Both the position numbers and the translations under genes were made by a program. A DNA stretch of 64,000 nucleotides, taken from NCBI GenBank assembly GCA_963656065.1, contig CAVKGV010000012.1, forward strand, positions 7,912-71,911, written 5' to 3'. The stretch comes from Hallerella sp963656065. GTDB taxonomy: Bacteria; Fibrobacterota; Fibrobacteria; Fibrobacterales; Fibrobacteraceae. The notes beneath the pieces are model-generated. The model did not search any database. It saw nothing but the letters and a program-made list of their open reading frames with translations, and was not told the origin of the DNA. This document shows, one piece after another, positions 60,382 to 64,000 of this stretch (the stretch's first letter is position 1; each line of letters begins with the position of its first letter).

Positions 60382-62277
60382 ATGGGAAGAAGCTACGCGC
60401 CAAACCCGGTTTTCCAGTTCTTTGGCGACGACGGGAAGCCGCTCGTATTCGGGTTCCTGTGCACGTATATGGCCGGGACGAATACGCCGGTCGCCACGTA
60501 CGATTCGGACGGCAAGCCGAACGAGGTGAAAATGCGCCTGAACGGGCGCGGGGAGACGGACACCGCCATCATGCTCGACGCGGACATGGCGTACAAGTTC
60601 GTGCTGCTCCGCCCGGACGGCTCGGAAATCTGGACGCGCGACAACGTGACCGCTTCGGGGACTTCCGGGACGGCGGGGACGGACATCTCCGCGGAGCACC
60701 CGATAACGAAGAAGATGGTCGGAAGCACCGCCCTCATCGGGTTCGATTCGACGGACATCGACAAGGCCATCTCCGAGGAGACCGAGGCCCGAAAGAAAGC
60801 GGACAAGGAACTTTCCGACGACATCGGCGTAATCGCCAAGGGCCTCGTGACGGAGACGAACGAGCGCAAGGCTGCGGATGCGGAACTCGCGAAGGCGATA
60901 AAGGCGGAATCCAAGTGGGCCACCGTAAAGGCTACGGAAGCGACGGACAGTCTAGGCAAGGGCAACGTCTCGACGAAATTTCCGATACAGAAGGAATCCG
61001 GCAACATCGACCCTGCGGAACTCGACAGCGGAATCTATTTCGTCTCGGGAACGGTCCGGATGGTCCCGGAAGAATCCTCCGGCGTGGAACTTGCGGGAAA
61101 GATACAGGCGAGCATCGGCGGAATGCCGACGCAGAACGTCCCGTTCCGGTTGCAGGACACCAGGGAATCCGTGTTCGCATTCTCGGGGCTCGTTCCGGAA
61201 TCGTCCGGAAGCCTTGCGGTAAGCCTCGCCCTTGACGGTTCCGGGGATGACCCGGGGACGTACACTTTCCGCCTGGAGACGCTCTCCGTGTTCAAGGTGA
61301 CGGGGATTTCTTCCGGGAGTGGCGGGTCGTCGAACATCCGCGTCCTGCAATACGGCGAGACTGTCTCCGATTTCGACACTCTTTCCTCCTACGACCTCGT
61401 GCTCTGCACGATGAACTCCAAGATTTTCGCGATGACGGAGCTCACCGGGACGGCCGGGACGTTCGTTTCCGACTATATGGTCGGCGGTTCGCTCCGCACG
61501 AACTATACGAAGCTGGAAAGCTCGGACGGCAAGACGGCGGGATGGTCCGCAATCACATCGACGAACGCCGATATCGACGCGACGACGCTCGACGGGCTGA
61601 TACTCACGGAAGCGCCGGTCCAGAAGAAGCTGAACTCGGATTCCTCGCACCTCGTAATCTACCAGGACCCGGTGGAAGCGTCCCCGCTTTCCCGGATTTC
61701 CACGCCTCCAATCGACGTCATCGCCGATTCGAGTTCCGCGGCGCAGGGAAGCGGACACGGGAACGGATGGACTTCGGTAGATATGCACGTGTTCAGCGTC
61801 CAGAACTATTTCGTTCCCAAGGCTGGCGAGGATTCGTTCGTCTATATCGTGACGCAGGCGCAGGTCGGGAGCGTGTACAATCACCAATTGGGAATCTACG
61901 AGCTTGACCAGGAGAACAGGAAACTGCACCTGGTCTGCCTTAGCGGAAGTTGCGTGTCGCTTGACACGACGACGGGCGTAAAGACCGTTCCCGTGGAATA
62001 CGTATCGACGGCATACCCGATAATCAAGCCGAGCAGGCTCTACTATGCGGCGAGTTTCTGCGACCAGACGGCGGTCCTTGTCGCCGGGCTGAAGACGAAC
62101 ACGTTCAACCTTAACCCGTCTTCCACGGATACGCCAATCGGCATCTGGAAATCCGCCGTGGCTTACGGCTCCGGCAGTTCCGAATACACGGTGGACCCGT
62201 CCGCTGTCGCCGAGTTCGACCTTTCCGGATTCGGGATGACGGCGGAACACCACTTTCTTGCGTTGAGGCACCCATGA
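60382..62277 (+). CDS. tail-fibre protein
   Basis: A 631-aa protein whose first 100 residues (PVFQFFGDDGKPLVFGFLCT, ATYDSDGKP) resemble the start of the preceding tailspike. A helical segment of degenerate repeats (ISEETEARKKADKELSDDIG, then KGLVTETNERKAADAELAKA) suggests a trimeric coiled coil, and a beta-rich C-terminus may be the receptor-binding tip. Confidence 0.8.
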   Translation: MGRSYAPNPVFQFFGDDGKPLVFGFLCTYMAGTNTPVATYDSDGKPNEVKMRLNGRGETDTAIMLDADMAYKFVLLRPDGSEIWTRDNVTASGTSGTAGTDISAEHPITKKMVGSTALIGFDSTDIDKAISEETEARKKADKELSDDIGVIAKGLVTETNERKAADAELAKAIKAESKWATVKATEATDSLGKGNVSTKFPIQKESGNIDPAELDSGIYFVSGTVRMVPEESSGVELAGKIQASIGGMPTQNVPFRLQDTRESVFAFSGLVPESSGSLAVSLALDGSGDDPGTYTFRLETLSVFKVTGISSGSGGSSNIRVLQYGETVSDFDTLSSYDLVLCTMNSKIFAMTELTGTAGTFVSDYMVGGSLRTNYTKLESSDGKTAGWSAITSTNADIDATTLDGLILTEAPVQKKLNSDSSHLVIYQDPVEASPLSRISTPPIDVIADSSSAAQGSGHGNGWTSVDMHVFSVQNYFVPKAGEDSFVYIVTQAQVGSVYNHQLGIYELDQENRKLHLVCLSGSCVSLDTTTGVKTVPVEYVSTAYPIIKPSRLYYAASFCDQTAVLVAGLKTNTFNLNPSSTDTPIGIWKSAVAYGSGSSEYTVDPSAVAEFDLSGFGMTAEHHFLALRHP

Positions 62278-62597
62278 GATACTCGAGAGACACCTACCTA
62301 GTCCCGTCCGACTTGACGGAAGAGGAACTGAAGATACAGCCGGAAGCCCTGCACAGGTCCGGAGGCGAATGGAACCGGTTCATCGGGGGCTATATCCTCG
62401 ACGAACTGCACAGGAAGATGCTCCCTTACGAGGCTTCGCCGTTCCTTTCGAGCCTTGCCATTCCGACGCTTATAATGATGGGATGGTTCGACACGGCGAG
62501 AACCGCGGTATTGGATATGGAGTTTACGGGAGAACTTGCGACAATCCGCGATTGGCTTGCGGATGCGCTCAAGGAAGGAGACGATATAGATGGATAG
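62274..62597 (+). CDS. hypothetical protein between fibre genes
   Basis: A 107-aa acidic helical protein (EALHRSGGEWNRFIGGYILD) overlapping both fibre genes. Position is that of a fibre-assembly helper, but no domain is recognised. Confidence 0.65.
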   Translation: MRYSRDTYLVPSDLTEEELKIQPEALHRSGGEWNRFIGGYILDELHRKMLPYEASPFLSSLAIPTLIMMGWFDTARTAVLDMEFTGELATIRDWLADALKEGDDIDG

Positions 62598-63312
62598 GAC
62601 ACCCTCGGTATTGTTTACGGTCGCCCAGAGCCTGACGGGCAACGAAAAGAAACAGGCACGGACGAACATCGGAGCGACTGCCGGAGTGGTCTCGTTCGAC
62701 CCGAACTCCACGGGAATAAGCGAGATGATATCCGCGGCGATTGCCGGGGACACGGCGATACACGGCTCCGGCTCTTCTCTCGTCCCGTATTCCGTCTCCG
62801 TGTCCGGAGCGTATCCGGAGCTCCACACGTTCGCCAACGGGAAGGAAGAAATCTACAAATGGAACGGCACGCAGTGGGTCCATTCATCAACGGAGTTCAT
62901 TTCCGGCGATTCGATGGACTTCACGAAAATCGGATATCCGACAGTGTCGGAAACACCGGGAACCGTCTTGTTCACGGCGGGGATTTTCAACGTCTGCGGA
63001 TATTTGGACAACGCCGGCGCGCTCAGGCTTTGCGTCGTCCCGACCGACGGCAAGGACCATTCCATCTATGCGAACGGTGGAGGATACCGTTGCTACGCGA
63101 CAGACGGCGCAATCGTTTCAACAAATTTCACCACGACAAATACGTATATGAAGCTGTACGTTGTCGATAATGGATATTGGGAGTCGTCCACGTCTTCCCT
63201 GACGCCTACCGATTGGACGATGTTCGAGGCGGAAATTTACGCATTTCCTAACAGTTCTGTCGTCAATTCTTCAATCCTGTATCGGATATCCAAACCGGGA
63301 GTGAACCAGTGA
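62590..63312 (+). CDS. second tail-fibre protein
   Basis: A 240-aa protein with the phage-fibre motif SLTGNEKKQARTNIGA near the N-terminus, then a beta-rich C-terminal half. It is probably another receptor-binding or accessory fibre, attached by a short N-terminal segment. Confidence 0.78.
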   Translation: MDRTPSVLFTVAQSLTGNEKKQARTNIGATAGVVSFDPNSTGISEMISAAIAGDTAIHGSGSSLVPYSVSVSGAYPELHTFANGKEEIYKWNGTQWVHSSTEFISGDSMDFTKIGYPTVSETPGTVLFTAGIFNVCGYLDNAGALRLCVVPTDGKDHSIYANGGGYRCYATDGAIVSTNFTTTNTYMKLYVVDNGYWESSTSSLTPTDWTMFEAEIYAFPNSSVVNSSILYRISKPGVNQ

Positions 63313-63518
63313 ACGAGATACAGGCGATAATCCAGAATGCGACACCGGCTCTTGCTGCGGTAATCATAGGGCTTGTCTATGCCGTCCGGACGCAGGGCAA
63401 GGAAATCGAGCTGATGAAACGGCGTATCGAGAAATACGACGATATGGAACTCGGCACGAAACTAGCCAATATCGAGGTGAACATAGAATGGATAAAGAGA
63501 AAGCTGGAGGAAGGATGA
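63309..63518 (+). CDS. small membrane protein, holin-like
   Basis: A 69-aa protein starting at GTG (GTGA overlap). One N-terminal hydrophobic helix (PALAAVIIGLVYAVRT) then a charged coiled coil (ELMKRRIEKYDDMELG). This layout is found in small phage holin/hemolysin-XhlA-like proteins. First of a series of overlapping tiny genes. Confidence 0.65.
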   Translation: MNEIQAIIQNATPALAAVIIGLVYAVRTQGKEIELMKRRIEKYDDMELGTKLANIEVNIEWIKRKLEEG

Positions 63519-63652
63519 GTTGTAAACCAAAAATTGACAACTGCCTTCTCGACACGATCGAGTTCGTGGCCGCGCTCGTTTTCGCGCTCGTCATGGGCGT
63601 ATGCGTGTTATCGTTCTTCGCGTTCGTCATCAACGGAGGGTGCGCAGTATGA
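63515..63652 (+). CDS. tiny membrane protein
   Basis: A 45-aa product in an ATGA-coupled frame: short polar start (CKPKIDNCLLD) and one hydrophobic segment (FVAALVFALVMGVCVLSFFA). Good RBS (GGAGGAAGG). Possible holin or spanin component. Confidence 0.6.
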   Translation: MSCKPKIDNCLLDTIEFVAALVFALVMGVCVLSFFAFVINGGCAV

Positions 63653-63720
63653 CGCGGAGCGACCTGTTGATTCTCGGGCTTCTCGACATCGTGATTTTCG
63701 CCTTGTGGGGGACTTTATGA
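63649..63720 (+). CDS. very small membrane peptide
   Basis: A 23-aa hydrophobic peptide (LLILGLLDIVIFALWG within it) beginning at an ATGA overlap with the previous gene and GGAGGG about 12 bases upstream. Kept because both ends overlap neighbours in the same pattern. Confidence 0.45.
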   Translation: MTRSDLLILGLLDIVIFALWGTL

Positions 63721-63860
63721 AAAACCTGATTTACTGGAGTGTGGACGACTGGCTTTCCCTGTGCGGGAGGCTGGTCCTTGCCGGTGTTGCCGTCATCATC
63801 TTTCTGCTGACGGTCCTCGCCGCGGTCAATCTCGTAAAGCTCATAGTGGGGTGTCTATGA
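63717..63860 (+). CDS. tiny membrane protein
   Basis: A 47-aa product with one long hydrophobic segment (LVLAGVAVIIFLLTVLAAVN). ATGA overlap at both ends. Candidate holin or antiholin. Confidence 0.6.
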   Translation: MKNLIYWSVDDWLSLCGRLVLAGVAVIIFLLTVLAAVNLVKLIVGCL

Positions 63861-63919
63861 ACGGAAAGAAAGCGCGACAGCCGTATAACCTAAGACTTCT
63901 TATGGGGAAAACAAATTGA
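63857..63919 (+). CDS. very small peptide ORF
   Basis: A 20-aa basic peptide (NGKKARQPYNLRLLMGKTN) in the ATGA-coupled chain. It may be a real leader or a spacer whose translation carries ribosomes to the next gene. Confidence 0.35.
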   Translation: MNGKKARQPYNLRLLMGKTN

Positions 63920-64000
63920 ATTTCAAGCTGAAATCGTGGGACCCGTTCTCGTGGTCGAATCTCAAGGGCGGGCTGTTCCGACTCGACAACGACACCGATG
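63916..64000 (+). CDS. partial gene at right edge, TTG start
   Basis: A frame opening at TTG 63916 (TTGA overlap) is open to the window end (KLKSWDPFSWSNLKGG and on). Too short to identify; an endolysin or another virion gene is expected here. Confidence 0.45.
   Translation, partial: MNFKLKSWDPFSWSNLKGGLFRLDNDTD

Larger units (their letters stand above)
35736..64000. mobile_element. P22-like temperate phage (prophage), right end outside the window
   Basis: The region is markedly GC-richer than the host part. It encodes integrase, excisionase, a repressor with operators, terminase, portal, scaffold, P22-type coat, head-tail and tail proteins and probable lysis genes in phage order. The integrase lies at the left edge, as at an attachment site. 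No recognisable DNA polymerase, primase or replicative helicase is present in the visible part. The last visible gene runs off the window. Confidence 0.9.

Noticed and set aside
58390..60699. A 769-codon open frame on the minus strand opposite the tailspike gene
   Set aside because: Long antisense frames arise in this GC-rich DNA because of third-position bias; the product is arginine/valine-rich low complexity and the plus-strand gene has recognisable domains. Similar antisense frames over portal, hub and terminase genes are rejected for the same reason.

Overview
The window joins two very different pieces of DNA. Positions 1 to about 35,657 are ordinary bacterial chromosome of moderate GC. 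Positions 35,688 to 64,000 are a clearly GC-richer temperate-phage genome. A 29-base run of N lies between them, inside a CRISPR array. The host looks like a didermal gut or rumen bacterium, most likely a Fibrobacter relative. The grounds are outer-membrane and lipoprotein genes, an O-antigen-type sugar cluster, SurA, scattered intergenic repeats containing GTCATTCTGGA, and a Cas9 locus with 48-nt repeats. That placement is inference; no rRNA or tRNA gene was recognised.

Host part: 1-5,979 is the end of a surface-polysaccharide cluster. It holds a dTDP-sugar ketoisomerase, an aminotransferase and an acetyltransferase (the Fuc3NAc/Qui3NAc type of pathway), an acyltransferase, a Wzx flippase and two GT2 glycosyltransferases. 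5,980-8,490 holds small membrane or lipoproteins, two of them tandem paralogues. Then come an HrpA helicase, a SurA-like chaperone pair, an FtsE ATPase without FtsX beside it, a radical SAM enzyme, FolC and Pth. On the minus strand follow a ribosomal/tRNA-modification operon (rpsP-rimM-trmD-rplS), two cyclic-nucleotide-binding-domain proteins, and yajC-def-SpoIID-MtaB. 25,483-26,003 is an intergenic repeat island. After a U32 peptidase and an outer-membrane protein comes a type II-C CRISPR-Cas locus: tracrRNA (minus strand, with a visible promoter, anti-repeat and terminator), cas9 (1397 aa), cas1, cas2 and the remains of an array.

Phage part: the second visible CRISPR repeat is followed directly by the integrase end of a P22-like podovirus-type prophage. 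Its leftward early operon (41,583 down to 35,873) has about fourteen tightly overlapping genes ending in excisionase and integrase. A repressor gene lies divergently across an array of ATTAAC operator half-sites. A non-coding stretch with iteron-like repeats follows. The rightward late region carries a PAPS-reductase-like/ParB-like pair (IbrA/IbrB-like), a MuF-like protein, terminase subunits, a sigma-factor-like protein, portal, scaffold, P22-type coat, gp4- and gp10-like tail factors, candidate ejection proteins, two tailspike/fibre proteins with related N-termini, and a chain of tiny overlapping membrane-protein genes likely to be the lysis cassette. The right end of the prophage is beyond the window.

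The points most worth attention are the junction between CRISPR repeat and prophage, the C8 frameshift in a small early gene, the IbrAB-like pair, the phage sigma-like factor with a shared promoter-like motif before two late transcription units, and the tiny-gene lysis cascade.
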